DNA from: an uncultured Clostridia bacterium
Lineage (GTDB): Bacteria; Bacillota; Clostridia; TANB77; CAG-508
DNA length: 47,404 nt
Direction: 5' to 3'
Assembly: GCA_947632185.1 (NCBI GenBank)
Contig: CANROH010000005.1
Coordinates: forward strand, 1-47,404
The notes beneath the pieces are model-generated. The model saw only the letters and a list, made by a program, of their open reading frames with translations, was not told the DNA's origin and did no database searches. The number at the start of each line of letters is the position of its first letter. Within the stretch, counting starts at the first letter, position 1. Of the stretch, positions 1-8,810 are shown piece by piece. The position numbers were made by a program, and so were the translations under genes.

Positions 1-2
1 CA

Positions 3-461
3 ACTAATAAAGCATCACTTGAAAAGTACTTAAACAAATCGAAACAAACATTAGAAACATTAGAAAAACAATTTAAACAAGTATACGAAGACAAGTTAAA
101 TGACCTAATACCAGAATTTATATATAAAGATAAAAAGCAAGAACTAGAAAAAAAGATAAAATACGAAAAAGAAAAATTACAAGAAGTAGAAAGCAAATTC
201 AATACTTTAAACAAATTAGAAGATAAAGAAGATTTAATTTTTAAAGCAATAGAAGATATTAAAGCTAATGGATTAACAAAGGAAGAATTATCAAGATTAT
301 TTGATAAGATAGTTGTATTTGCTCCGAAAGAAATAACAAAAGAAGAAAAAGCCTTGTATAACCTAAATGATATAATGTATAATGAATTATACGAAAACGG
401 AGGGCTAGCATTTCACTTGAAATTTATGTACCCACAAACTATCACAAACAGGTGGGTGTGA
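3..461 (+). CDS. Large serine recombinase, C-terminal part (5' truncated by window edge)
   Basis: The reading frame is open from base 3 to a TGA at 459-461, giving about 152 residues. It is Lys/Glu-rich and coiled-coil-like, with the pattern KQFKQVYEDKLNDLIPEFIY followed by a long charged helix. This matches the C-terminal coiled-coil region of large serine site-specific recombinases (resolvase/TnpX/TndX/phage-integrase class). The catalytic serine domain would lie left of the window. Such enzymes integrate and excise mobile elements, and in Tn4451/Tn5397-like elements the gene sits at the element end. The last codons (AGG TGG GTG TGA) are read from the murA sequence, so the gene runs off the element into its target. 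The family call rests only on the tail, so it is good but not certain. Confidence 0.75.
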   Translation, partial: TNKASLEKYLNKSKQTLETLEKQFKQVYEDKLNDLIPEFIYKDKKQELEKKIKYEKEKLQEVESKFNTLNKLEDKEDLIFKAIEDIKANGLTKEELSRLFDKIVVFAPKEITKEEKALYNLNDIMYNELYENGGLAFHLKFMYPQTITNRWV

Positions 462-465
462 CATT
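445..465. other. Element-murA junction (candidate attachment site)
   Basis: From base 451 the sequence reads in murA frame as Gly-Gly-Cys-Asp-Ile-Gly-Ala-Arg-Pro, the conserved MurA catalytic loop. The codon before it is ACA (Thr), where MurA proteins almost always have Pro. Upstream sequence is recombinase, not MurA, so the junction lies at about 448-458, in or beside GGTGGGTGT. This is the expected anatomy of one end of an integrated element. The exact crossover dinucleotide cannot be fixed without the other end. Confidence 0.7.
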
Positions 466-1368
466 GGAGCAAGACCGATAGATTTGCATCTTGAAAATTT
501 TAAAAAAATTGGAATAAAAATAGATCAAAATAGTAGATATATTGAATGTAAATGTGATAAAATAGACTCAAAAAATATAGAATTAGATTTTCCTAGTGTA
601 GGTGCAACAGAAAATTTAATTTTGGCAACGATACTTGGAGAACATGAAATAACAATAAATAATGCAGCTAAAGAACCAGAAATAGTCGATTTAGCTATTA
701 TGTTAAATAGAATGGGTGCAAAAGTTTATGGAGCAGGAAGTAATATTATAAAAGTAGTTGGAGTAAAAGAATTAAAATCAGTATCTTATAAAATTATGCC
801 AGATAGGATTGAAGCAGGAACATTATTAATTGCTGGTGCAATTACAGGTGGAATGATAAAAGTAAATAATGTTGTTCCAGATCATATTAGTCCGATTTTA
901 GGAAAATTAGAAGAAATGGGATGTGAAATAAAAACTACTAAAAATTCTATTTCACTTTTTGCTAATAAAAAATTAAAATCTGTAGATATAAAAACTATGC
1001 CATATCCTGGATTTCCTACTGATTTACAACCACTATTTTCAACATTGTTAACAATTAGTAAAGGAACAGCTATTGTTACAGAAAATATTTTTGAAAATAG
1101 ATTTAAATTTATGCAAGAAATTCAAAGGATGGGTGCAAAAATTACTATTGAAGGAAAAACTATGATAATAAAAGGAGTAAAAAAACTTCATGGTGCTGAT
1201 GTAGAATGTACAGATTTAAGAGGTGGTGCATCACTTGTATTAGCTGGATTAGCTGCAAAAGGAATTACTAGAGTTAGTAAATTAGGATATTTATTAAGAG
1301 GTTATCAAGATTTAGACAAGAAATTAAATGAATTAGGAGCAAATATTACACGAGAAGAGGGTGATTAA
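451..1368 (+). pseudogene. murA: murA 3' remnant (UDP-GlcNAc enolpyruvyl transferase), split by mobile element
   Basis: MurA transfers enolpyruvate from PEP to UDP-GlcNAc, the first committed step of peptidoglycan synthesis. The remnant begins in the catalytic loop (GGCDIGARPIDL) with the active-site Cys encoded at 457-459. It keeps the rest of the protein: the PGFPTDLQP segment near 330-340, the TDLRGGASLVLAGLAA segment carrying the conserved Arg, and the RGYQDLDKKL end. About 115 N-terminal residues are missing and replaced by recombinase sequence. An internal TTG at 484 could start a 294-residue product, but it would lack the Cys loop, so it should be inactive. Its place before divIB matches the division cluster of many Clostridia. 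A second murA elsewhere would have to supply the function. Confidence 0.85.
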
Positions 1369-1371
1369 TTT

Positions 1372-2235
1372 TTGGATGATGAAATAATTATAGAAAGAAA
1401 CATACAAAATAATACCAAGAACACAAAAAGTAATAAAAATATTAATAGAAAAAAAATAAAAAAACAAAATCATAAAAATAATAATAGTGAACTTAATAAA
1501 AAGAGAAAAGTAAAAAAAATAAAAATATTTTTTTTGTTAATTATATTTCTGATATTACTTTTGTTTATATTTAGTTCTAGTTTGTTTAATATAAAAAATA
1601 TAGAAGTAGAAGGCAATAATAGAATTTCAAAAGAAAAAATAATAAGTATTTCTAGTTTAGATGAATATACTAATATTTTTAAGTTTAATAAATCTGCAGT
1701 TATAGAAAATATAAAACAAAATGCATATATAGAAAATGTAAAAATAATTAGGTCTCTTCCTTCAACAGTAAAAATAACTATTGAAGAAAGAGAACCTAAA
1801 TATATGCTACAATTTGCAGATAGCTATGTATATATAAATAATCAAGGATATATGTTGGAAATTTCTAATGAAAAATTGGACAATCCTATTTTGATTGGTT
1901 TTACAACAGATTTAAGTAATATAAAAGCAGGAAATAGAATAAATGTAGATGATTTGAAAAAATTACAAATGGTTATAAAAATATATGAAATAGCAAAAAC
2001 CAATGATTTAGGAGAGCTAATATCTAAGATAGATATTTCAAATGATAAAAACTATACATTAATATTGGATTCAGAGCAAAAAACTGTATATTTAGGTGAT
2101 TGTTCTAATTTAAATACAAAAATGTTATATTTAAAATCTATACTTGAATATGAATCTTCAAAGGGAAGAGCTGGAGAAATATTTTTAAATGTAGATTTAA
2201 ATTCAGAAGAAGTATATTTTAGACCAAGTAATTAA
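1372..2235 (+). CDS. divIB: Cell-division protein DivIB/FtsQ
   Basis: This is a bitopic division protein that, with DivIC and FtsL, controls septal peptidoglycan synthesis. The sequence shows a roughly 50-residue Lys/Asn-rich cytoplasmic tail, one membrane segment (about residues 52-72), then a POTRA domain starting FNIKNIEVEGNNRISKEKI and the FtsQ/DivIB beta domain up to the C-terminus. Length (287 aa) is normal for DivIB. The start is TTG at 1372, preceded by AGAAGAGGGTG about 10 bases upstream. It begins 3 bases after murA ends. No promoter is visible between the recombinase and this gene, so transcription probably enters from upstream. Confidence 0.88.
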   Translation: MDDEIIIERNIQNNTKNTKSNKNINRKKIKKQNHKNNNSELNKKRKVKKIKIFFLLIIFLILLLFIFSSSLFNIKNIEVEGNNRISKEKIISISSLDEYTNIFKFNKSAVIENIKQNAYIENVKIIRSLPSTVKITIEEREPKYMLQFADSYVYINNQGYMLEISNEKLDNPILIGFTTDLSNIKAGNRINVDDLKKLQMVIKIYEIAKTNDLGELISKIDISNDKNYTLILDSEQKTVYLGDCSNLNTKMLYLKSILEYESSKGRAGEIFLNVDLNSEEVYFRPSN

Positions 2236-2250
2236 AAGAGGAGATAAAAA

Positions 2251-2979
2251 ATGAAAGAACAAAACAAAGTTAAGATAGCTATATTACTAGGAATTATGTG
2301 TTTTTTCCTTACAGCCGGAATTGCTATACAAATAAATACAGTAAGAAAGAGCTCAACAACTGTAGGAAAAACAATGGTAGAAAATGAACTTAGAGATAGT
2401 GTTTTAAGATGGAAACAAAAATATGAAAATGCGTATTTTTCTTTAAATAAAAAAGAAGAAGAATTAGACTCGTTAAGAGAAAAAGTTTCTACTACTGATG
2501 GTAGTCATATTGATTTAACAAACCAACTTAAAAATTATAATTTATTATTGGGAAATACAGAATTAATTGGTAGAGGAATTGAAATTACATTAAAAGATGG
2601 GGATCCTTCGATATTAAAAGGATATGAATCAGATTATATTGTACATGATGGAGATTTATATCAAATTGTAAACGCTTTAAAAAATGCAGGGGCAGAAGCC
2701 ATTTCTATAAATGAACAAAGAATAGTAGTAAATACTGCAATAACGTGTGTTGGAAATACTGTTTTAATAAATGATGAAAAAGTAGGAGCACCATATATTA
2801 TAAAAGCAATAGGTTCACCAGCAGGATTATATGGATCAATAACAATTCCTGGTGGATATTTAAAATTACTTGAATTAGAAGGTGTAAATGTATCTGTTAA
2901 GACAATTGAAAAAGATACTTTAATAATACCAAAATATAATGGAATATATAAATTCGATTATGCAAAGATTTCTGAATAG
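2251..2979 (+). CDS. DUF881 family division-cluster protein (YlxW/YlxX-like), copy 1
   Basis: The protein has an N-terminal signal-anchor (residues about 9-28), a heptad-like charged segment (about 50-92), and a globular DUF881 domain with the family patterns LIGRGIEITLKDGD, DLYQIVNALKNAGAEAISIN and GAPYIIKAIG. B. subtilis has two DUF881 genes (ylxW, ylxX) at the same place between divIB and sbp. The molecular role of the family is unknown. It is probably a surface-exposed membrane protein linked to division. AGAGGAG is well placed before ATG 2251, and the gene is co-directional and tightly spaced with its neighbours. Confidence 0.85.
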   Translation: MKEQNKVKIAILLGIMCFFLTAGIAIQINTVRKSSTTVGKTMVENELRDSVLRWKQKYENAYFSLNKKEEELDSLREKVSTTDGSHIDLTNQLKNYNLLLGNTELIGRGIEITLKDGDPSILKGYESDYIVHDGDLYQIVNALKNAGAEAISINEQRIVVNTAITCVGNTVLINDEKVGAPYIIKAIGSPAGLYGSITIPGGYLKLLELEGVNVSVKTIEKDTLIIPKYNGIYKFDYAKISE

Positions 2980-2990
2980 GAGGTAGAATT

Positions 2991-3704
2991 TTGAAAGGTA
3001 AAATAACTATGACAATAACAATTGGATGTACAGCTCTAATTTTAACAATGATAATGTTTACACAATTTAAAACAGTTGATAAAACAGATATAACAGTTAT
3101 TGAAACAATGAGAGAAACTGAATTAAGGTCAGAACTTGCGAGTTGGAGAGATAAATATGAAGAAATAGAAGAAAAAATAGAAGAAACAAATTCAAAAATA
3201 AATGAATATGAACAAGAATTACAAAATGATGTTAATACAGCTAATTTACTACAACAAGAAGTAAAAGAAGCAGAAGGATATTTAGGGTATACAAATCTTC
3301 AAGGTGAAGGAATCAAAGTAACTCTTCAAGATACAGAATTTAAAAGTATTACATATTCAGACTTATTAAGATTAGTTAATGAATTAAATGCAGCAGGAGC
3401 AGATGCTATTTCGATAAATGACGAAAGAATAATCTCAAGAACAGATATAACAGTTGTTAATAATATTAAAATATTAATAAATGCTAGAAGAGTAACATCA
3501 CCATATATTGTAAAAGCAATTGGGGATAAGAAATATCTTGAAAGTGCTCTAACTGTTAAAAATGGATATATTGATGAAATTAGGTTTGAAGAAAAATTAA
3601 TAGACTGTACTGTTGAAGATAATATTTTTATACCTGCATATGAAGGGACATATAAAGAAAAACAAGATTTTAATTATGCTAAAGAAAACAAAGTAGAAGA
3701 ATAG
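2991..3704 (+). CDS. DUF881 family division-cluster protein (YlxW/YlxX-like), copy 2
   Basis: This is a paralogue of the preceding gene with the same layout: signal-anchor at about residues 6-24, a Glu-rich coiled coil (about 50-95), and a DUF881 domain with LLRLVNELNAAGADAISIND and SPYIVKAIGD. The start is TTG at 2991, fixed by AGGAGG at 2978-2983, which overlaps the stop codon of copy 1. That overlap suggests translational coupling. The pair arrangement is typical of Firmicute dcw clusters. Its function is not established. Confidence 0.85.
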   Translation: MKGKITMTITIGCTALILTMIMFTQFKTVDKTDITVIETMRETELRSELASWRDKYEEIEEKIEETNSKINEYEQELQNDVNTANLLQQEVKEAEGYLGYTNLQGEGIKVTLQDTEFKSITYSDLLRLVNELNAAGADAISINDERIISRTDITVVNNIKILINARRVTSPYIVKAIGDKKYLESALTVKNGYIDEIRFEEKLIDCTVEDNIFIPAYEGTYKEKQDFNYAKENKVEE

Positions 3705-3717
3705 GAGGAAATAAATA

Positions 3718-4125
3718 ATGATATATATTGCTATAATTTTAGGTTGTATAATTGGAGCAATACTTGGTGTCAATGCACCAGTAATACCATATACATATTC
3801 TAGTTATTTATCTATAGCTATAATAGCCGCATTAGATACAGTTTTTGGAGGAATAGCATCAGTATTAAAAGGAAATTTTGATCTAAAGATATTTTTATCA
3901 GGATTTTTTGGAAATTCAATATTATCAATAGCCTTGACATATTTAGGAGAAAAACTTAATGTTGATATATATTTAGCTGCTATAGTTGTTTTTGTTGGAA
4001 GAATGTTTACAAATTTAGCTATAATTAGAAGATATTATATTGATAGATGGGTAAATTTAATTGAAAAAAATAAAAAAAACAAAGATATAAATCCTGAAAT
4101 AGAATCAAAAGAAGATTCTAATTAG
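3718..4125 (+). CDS. sbp: Small basic protein Sbp (DUF1290), membrane protein
   Basis: It is a 135-residue hydrophobic protein with about three membrane segments (residues 1-18, 30-48 and 60-105) and a charged C-terminal tail. The patterns GCIIGAILGVNAPVIPYTYS and AIIAALDTVFGGI are typical of the Sbp/DUF1290 family. In B. subtilis sbp lies directly upstream of ftsA, as here. Function is unknown. AGGAGG stands 8 bases before ATG 3718. It is the last gene before a terminator, so it closes the murA-divIB-DUF881-DUF881-sbp transcription unit. Confidence 0.88.
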   Translation: MIYIAIILGCIIGAILGVNAPVIPYTYSSYLSIAIIAALDTVFGGIASVLKGNFDLKIFLSGFFGNSILSIALTYLGEKLNVDIYLAAIVVFVGRMFTNLAIIRRYYIDRWVNLIEKNKKNKDINPEIESKEDSN

Positions 4126-4160
4126 AAAATTAAAATATATAATTAAAGTATAAAAATATG

Positions 4161-4228
4161 GAATGCTTTTAATTAGTTAATGATAGATTTAATCTATATA
4201 TACTATAAAAAGCATTTTATTTTTTTAT
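4161..4228 (+). terminator. Intrinsic terminator after sbp
   Basis: AATGCTTTT (4162-4170) pairs with AAAAGCATT (4208-4216), and the second arm runs into TTTATTTTTTT. The loop holds its own small palindrome (TAGATTTAATCTA). It ends the divIB-sbp unit. The rest of the 4126-4444 gap holds a TGTCGAA site at 4247-4253 and the ftsA promoter. Confidence 0.65.
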
Positions 4229-4362
4229 AAATATTATTAAATATATTGTCGAATTTTGTATTGAAATTACTTTCAAAATATTATATATTATCCAATATGT
4301 TAAAAATTTTTCAAGAATAACAAAAATATTACAATTTAATTACAAAAATATGTCAATTGCAC

Positions 4363-4391
4363 TTGACTTTTTAGTAAAAATGTAATATTCT
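4363..4391 (+). promoter_or_regulatory. Sigma-A-type promoter of ftsAZ
   Basis: TTGACT (4363-4368), a 17-base spacer, then TATTCT (4386-4391). It lies about 55 bases before the ftsA start and downstream of the sbp terminator, so ftsA-ftsZ form a separate unit. Confidence 0.6.
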
Positions 4392-4444
4392 TATCGCATA
4401 GAATTTTGGAATAAAAAATATAAAAAATAATGGAGGAATTAACT

Positions 4445-5677
4445 TTGGCAATAGGGGATATAATCGTTGGTATCGATATTGGAACCTCTAAAGTTAGTAC
4501 ATTTGTTGGTGAAGTTAATAATTTCAATCAGATTGAAATTATTTGTAGTACAAGTAGTAAATGTTCAGCAATTCAAAAAGGAAAAATACTTAATGAAGAA
4601 GAATTAAGTGCAGCAATAGGAAAGACAATAAAAGAAGTAGAAGATATTTCTAATCTACAAGTAAATTCTGCTTACACTACAATACCAGGTAAGTACATAA
4701 CAATAGTTCAAAATAGTATCGTAAAAGATGCAAAAGACAAATTCGCTGGTATATCTATAAAAGATGTTGCTTCAGCAATAATTCAAGTAAGAGATATAGA
4801 AATTCCAGAAGATAAAGTTTTAATTGATGTAGTACCTGATAAATTTATTCTAGAAGATGGCAAAGCAGTGGATGATCCAGTTGGTAAATTTAGTAGTAAT
4901 TTTACTTTAACGGCTCAAATTATATTAGCAGAAAAAGATTATATAAGGCAACTAACTTCAGTATTTAAAAAGGCAGGAATAGAGATAGATGGTGTAGTTC
5001 CAACATCCTTAGCAGAAAGAAATCTTGTATTAGATACGAATGAATTATCAGATAATGTTATGATATTAGATATAGGTGCTGGAAACACAGAAATTGGAAT
5101 ATTTAATGGTTCAACTTTTGTTTATACTAACACTATATCATTAGGTGGAGATAATATTACTAGTGATATAGCCTATGTATTAAATATTTCAAAAGAAGAG
5201 GCAGATAAATTAAAAAGGCAATATGGATTAGCCTTAAAATCTTTTATAGATAATGATAATAATATAGTATTAAATACGTGTAAAGATATAGATTCTAAAA
5301 ATATGACAATAAAAAGTTCAGAACTTATAGAAATAATTGAAGCTAGAATCGAAGAAATATTTACATTAGTAAATAAAGATATAACTTCTCATGGAATAAA
5401 AAACAATATAAACAATGTAATACTAACAGGTGAGGGAATAATAAATATAAATAAGAGTGATATGGCAGGAAAAATAATTTTAAATATACCTGTAAAAATT
5501 TCTACGGGAAGGCTAATAAGTACTGTAAAATCAACATATAGAGTTAGTTATGCATTAGTTAGATATATTGCAGCAAGACCTTATGCAAAGACTGTTGCTA
5601 GTAGCATATCAGTAAAGACAGAAAAAAATATACTAAAAAGTATTATAGAAAAAGTCAAAGATTTTTTCTATTCATAA
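4445..5677 (+). CDS. ftsA: Cell-division protein FtsA
   Basis: This actin-fold ATPase tethers FtsZ to the membrane. Visible parts are the phosphate-1 loop IIVGIDIGTSKVS at the N-terminus, the phosphate-2 motif MILDIGAGNTEIGIF near the middle, the adenosine region NNVILTGEG, and a C-terminal amphipathic helix (ILKSIIEKVKDFF) that would be the membrane-targeting sequence. The start is taken as TTG 4445, because GGAGG at 4432-4436 sits 8 bases before it. The upstream in-frame ATG at 4430 overlaps that SD and has none of its own. The product is 410 aa, a normal length. ftsZ follows after 67 bases. Confidence 0.93.
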   Translation: MAIGDIIVGIDIGTSKVSTFVGEVNNFNQIEIICSTSSKCSAIQKGKILNEEELSAAIGKTIKEVEDISNLQVNSAYTTIPGKYITIVQNSIVKDAKDKFAGISIKDVASAIIQVRDIEIPEDKVLIDVVPDKFILEDGKAVDDPVGKFSSNFTLTAQIILAEKDYIRQLTSVFKKAGIEIDGVVPTSLAERNLVLDTNELSDNVMILDIGAGNTEIGIFNGSTFVYTNTISLGGDNITSDIAYVLNISKEEADKLKRQYGLALKSFIDNDNNIVLNTCKDIDSKNMTIKSSELIEIIEARIEEIFTLVNKDITSHGIKNNINNVILTGEGIININKSDMAGKIILNIPVKISTGRLISTVKSTYRVSYALVRYIAARPYAKTVASSISVKTEKNILKSIIEKVKDFFYS

Positions 5678-5744
5678 AAATGAGAATATTTAAATAAATG
5701 TGTTTTTAATTTTAATATATATAATAAAAGGAGGAAAATACCTT

Positions 5745-6866
5745 ATGATTATGGATGATAATGACGCAAACTATATGATGGATGGAACTGCTACAATAAA
5801 AGTTATAGGTGTTGGAGGAGCTGGAAATAACGCTGTAAATAGAATGATAGAAGCTGGAATTAAAAATGTTGAATTTATAGCTGTCAATACAGATAGACAA
5901 ACCTTGAATGAATCAAAAGCTAGTTCAAAAATACAAATAGGAGAAAAATTAACTAGAGGATTAGGCGCAGGAGCTAATCCAGATATTGGTTCACAAGCTG
6001 CAGAAGAAAGCAAAGCAGAAATTGCAGAAGTTTTAAAAGGTGCTGATATGGTATTTGTTACAGCTGGAATGGGCGGTGGAACAGGAACAGGAGCTGCTCC
6101 TATAGTTGCAGCAACAGCAAAAGAAATGGGAATTCTAACAATTGGTGTTGTAACTAAGCCATTTACCTTTGAAGGTAAGAAAAGACTAGCTCAAGCTGAA
6201 CGTGGTGTAGCAAGCTTAAAAGGTAAAGTAGATACACTAGTAGTTATACCAAATGATAAATTATTACAAGTAATTGATAGAAAAACATCAATGATAGAAG
6301 CATTTAGAATGGCTGATGATGTTTTAAGACAAGGTGTACAAGGTATATCAGATTTAATTTCAGTTCCAGGTGTTATTAACTTAGATTTTGCTGATGTTAG
6401 AACAATAATGTTAAATCAAGGAATGGCACATATGGGAATTGGTTGTGCTAGTGGTGAAAATAGAGCAGAAGATGCAGCAAAACAAGCTATACAAAGTCCA
6501 TTATTAGAAACATCTATAGAAGGAGCAAGAGGAATTATCATTAATATTACTGGTGGAAGTGATATGGGATTACATGAAGCAAATACAGCTGCTGAACTAG
6601 TACAAAGAAGCGCAGATCCTGAAGCAAACATAATCTTTGGTACAGTTATAGATGACTCTATGGGAGATGAAATTCAAATTACAGTTATTGCTACTGGATT
6701 TGAAAAAGAAGATGAGAAAAAAACTACTTCTCAATATGAAAATATTGTTGCAGATGCTTGGAGAAAAAGAAATGCAAGTAATTCAGCAACATCATCAGGT
6801 GATTCTGGAGGAGATTTAGATATTCCTACATTTTTAAGAAAAAATAAAGGATTAGGAAATAAATAA
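5745..6866 (+). CDS. ftsZ: Cell-division GTPase FtsZ
   Basis: This is the tubulin-like GTPase that forms the Z ring. It shows [17 protein letters not shown], the tubulin signature [15 protein letters not shown], the T7-loop region with [11 protein letters not shown], and the conserved C-terminal peptide [11 protein letters not shown] that binds FtsA and SepF. ATG 5745 is chosen because AGGAGG at 5729-5734 is 10 bases upstream and the resulting N-terminus (MIMDDND) is a normal FtsZ extension. Length is 373 aa. It is the last gene of the ftsAZ unit and is followed by two terminators. Confidence 0.97.
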   Translation: MIMDDNDANYMMDGTATIKVIGVGGAGNNAVNRMIEAGIKNVEFIAVNTDRQTLNESKASSKIQIGEKLTRGLGAGANPDIGSQAAEESKAEIAEVLKGADMVFVTAGMGGGTGTGAAPIVAATAKEMGILTIGVVTKPFTFEGKKRLAQAERGVASLKGKVDTLVVIPNDKLLQVIDRKTSMIEAFRMADDVLRQGVQGISDLISVPGVINLDFADVRTIMLNQGMAHMGIGCASGENRAEDAAKQAIQSPLLETSIEGARGIIINITGGSDMGLHEANTAAELVQRSADPEANIIFGTVIDDSMGDEIQITVIATGFEKEDEKKTTSQYENIVADAWRKRNASNSATSSGDSGGDLDIPTFLRKNKGLGNK

Positions 6867-6875
6867 AATAAAAGA

Positions 6876-6907
6876 AATGACTTCATTACAAATGAAGTCA
6901 TTTTTAT
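6876..6907 (+). terminator. Intrinsic terminator after ftsZ (first of two)
   Basis: A perfect 12-bp stem, AATGACTTCATT (6876-6887) with AATGAAGTCATT (6891-6902), has a 3-base loop and is followed by a T run. Confidence 0.85.
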
Positions 6908-6931
6908 TTGAATTTTTAAATAAAAATGAGA

Positions 6932-6966
6932 GAAATAATCTTTTTTGTAGATTATTTCTTTTTTTC
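6932..6966 (+). terminator. Second tandem terminator after ftsZ
   Basis: GAAATAATCT (6932-6941) pairs with AGATTATTTC (6949-6958), followed by eight T. Two terminators in 90 bases insulate the sporulation genes from ftsZ transcription. Confidence 0.8.
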
Positions 6967-6977
6967 TGCCCTATAAA

Positions 6978-7010
6978 ATGACAGTATTTTTAAAAATAAA
7001 ATAGTACAAT
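6978..7010 (+). promoter_or_regulatory. Candidate spoIIGA promoter with long spacer
   Basis: ATGACA (6978-6983) and TACAAT (7005-7010) are separated by 21 bases. The B. subtilis spoIIG promoter likewise has an over-long (22-base) spacer and needs Spo0A. No clear TGTCGAA box is visible nearby, so this is a weak inference. Confidence 0.3.
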
Positions 7011-7067
7011 ATATTCAAATAATACTAGTATTTAATTTCATGAAAGGATTTATAGTAAATATATAAA

Positions 7068-7952
7068 ATGACTATATATTTGGATGTAGTGCTTTTTGAA
7101 AACATTGTGCTTAATTATATAATTATTGTATCAACAGCAATAATTAGTAAATCACAAGTAAAAATTTTTAGAATAATTTTATCTAGTTTGGTTGGAGGAA
7201 TATTTGCAATATTAAATTATATAATAGAAATGAAACTAATATTTAGTATACTTTTAAAAATTATGATATCTGTAATTATGATGTTAGTGGCATTTCAAGA
7301 TTATTCTATAAAAAAAGTTTTAAGACAATTAATATTTTTTTATTTGGTATCATTTACTTTTGGTGGAATTGCATTTATGTTATTGTTTTTTATAAATCCA
7401 AAAAATCTTATTATAGATGGTACACATTTAGTAGGAACTTATCCAATAAAAGTAGCTGTACTAGCAGGAGGAGTAGGTTTTATTATAATAAGTATAGTAT
7501 CAAGTATAATAAAAAATAGAATAGGGAAAAAAGCAATGATATGTGATTTGGAAATATTTTATGATGGTAAAAATAAAAAAATAAAAACTATGTTAGATAC
7601 TGGAAATTTACTTAAAGAACCAATAAGTAATGCAGATGTAATAATAGTTGAAAAAGAAAGTCTAAAAGATATTGTTTCAAAAGAAATTCTAGAAAATATA
7701 ACAAATATTTTGAAGGGAAAATGGATAGAATCAGAAAATATTCACTCATATAAATTTAAATTAATACCATTTTCTTCTTTAGGAAATGATAATGGATTGT
7801 TAATAGGTTTTAAGCCTGATTATATAAAAATATATAATGAGCAAGAATTTATAAGAAATGATGTGCTGATAGGAATTTATGATGGAAAATTGTCTAGAAA
7901 TAATGCGTATACAAGTTTAATAGGATTAAATGTTTTAAATGAGGCAAGTTAA
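7068..7952 (+). CDS. spoIIGA: Sporulation sigma-E factor processing peptidase SpoIIGA
   Basis: This membrane aspartyl protease removes the pro-sequence of sigma-E in the mother cell after a signal from the forespore protein SpoIIR. The N-terminal half has five or so membrane segments, starting [20 protein letters not shown]. The C-terminal half carries the catalytic motif MLDTGNLL (about residues 181-188) and the family end-pattern [12 protein letters not shown]. Length 294 aa is typical. ATG 7068 fits the family N-terminus, although the nearest SD-like AAAGGA is about 20 bases upstream, so translation may be weak. sigE follows after 62 bases. Confidence 0.92.
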   Translation: MTIYLDVVLFENIVLNYIIIVSTAIISKSQVKIFRIILSSLVGGIFAILNYIIEMKLIFSILLKIMISVIMMLVAFQDYSIKKVLRQLIFFYLVSFTFGGIAFMLLFFINPKNLIIDGTHLVGTYPIKVAVLAGGVGFIIISIVSSIIKNRIGKKAMICDLEIFYDGKNKKIKTMLDTGNLLKEPISNADVIIVEKESLKDIVSKEILENITNILKGKWIESENIHSYKFKLIPFSSLGNDNGLLIGFKPDYIKIYNEQEFIRNDVLIGIYDGKLSRNNAYTSLIGLNVLNEAS

Positions 7953-8014
7953 ATCTAATATTAAAATATTTACTATTATTGATACTGAGAGTAATTTTAA
8001 GTAGGGAGGGGAAA

Positions 8015-8749
8015 ATGAAATTTTTAAAAAGATTTAAAAGTAAGATTATGAAAATTCTAGGAAAATATTTTTATAAAGATAACCTAGGTAAGTTTCCTAT
8101 TTTTTATATAAAAGGAAGTCAAACATTGCCACCGCCACTTAATGTTATTGAAGAAGAAAAATTATTGCAAAAGCTTATGCTTAATGATCAAGATGCAAAA
8201 CAAATTCTTGTTGAGAGAAATTTAAGACTTGTGGTTTATATAGCTAAAAAATTTGAAAATACAGGAATTGACTTTGAAGATTTGATTTCTATTGGAACAA
8301 TAGGATTAATGAAAGCAATAAATACATTTAATTTAGATAAAAACATAAAGTTAGCTACCTATGCTTCAAGGTGTATAGAAAATGAAATTTTAATGCAATT
8401 AAGACGAAATACCAAAATAAAAAATGAAATTTCAATTGATGAACCATTAAACAAAGATGGTGACGGTAATGAATTGTTATTATCAGATATTTTAGGAACA
8501 GATAATGATATAACTTCAAAAGCAATTGAAGATGAGGTTGATATGAAGTTATTGAAAATTGCTATAAGTAAATTAGATAAAAGAGAAAAATATATAATGC
8601 AATTGCGATTTGGAATTGAAAGTAACGAAAAAGAAAGAACTCAAAAGGAAGTAGCTGATATGTTAGGTATTTCTCAAAGTTATATTTCAAGGCTAGAAAA
8701 AAAGATAATGAATAAAATGAAAAAAGAAATTACTAGTAAAACAGGATAG
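8015..8749 (+). CDS. sigE: Sporulation sigma factor SigE (pro-sigma-E)
   Basis: This is the early mother-cell sigma factor, made as an inactive precursor. The first roughly 30 residues are a basic amphipathic pro-sequence ([19 protein letters not shown]), then [12 protein letters not shown], which matches the processing region of B. subtilis pro-sigma-E. Region 2 ([37 protein letters not shown]) and region 4 with a helix-turn-helix ([20 protein letters not shown]) are complete. ATG 8015 is chosen for GGGAGGGG at 8004-8011. A longer reading from 7979 would lack an SD. Length 244 aa. A terminator overlaps the stop codon, separating it from the next gene. Confidence 0.95.
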   Translation: MKFLKRFKSKIMKILGKYFYKDNLGKFPIFYIKGSQTLPPPLNVIEEEKLLQKLMLNDQDAKQILVERNLRLVVYIAKKFENTGIDFEDLISIGTIGLMKAINTFNLDKNIKLATYASRCIENEILMQLRRNTKIKNEISIDEPLNKDGDGNELLLSDILGTDNDITSKAIEDEVDMKLLKIAISKLDKREKYIMQLRFGIESNEKERTQKEVADMLGISQSYISRLEKKIMNKMKKEITSKTG

Positions 8750-8767
8750 AAATTGTCCTGTTTTTTT
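8738..8767 (+). terminator. Intrinsic terminator overlapping sigE stop codon
   Basis: AACAGGA (to 8746) pairs with TCCTGTT (from 8756), and the second arm leads into TTTTTTT. The sigE TAG lies in the loop. It should end spoIIGA-sigE transcripts before the helicase-like gene. Confidence 0.75.
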
Positions 8768-8810
8768 ATGTTATTGCGCTTTATCCTATATTACAATTAT
8801 ATTAAAAATA

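Noticed and set aside
484..1368. A functional shortened MurA starting at TTG 484
   Set aside because: It would lack the catalytic Cys loop and about a quarter of the fold, so it is treated as a remnant.
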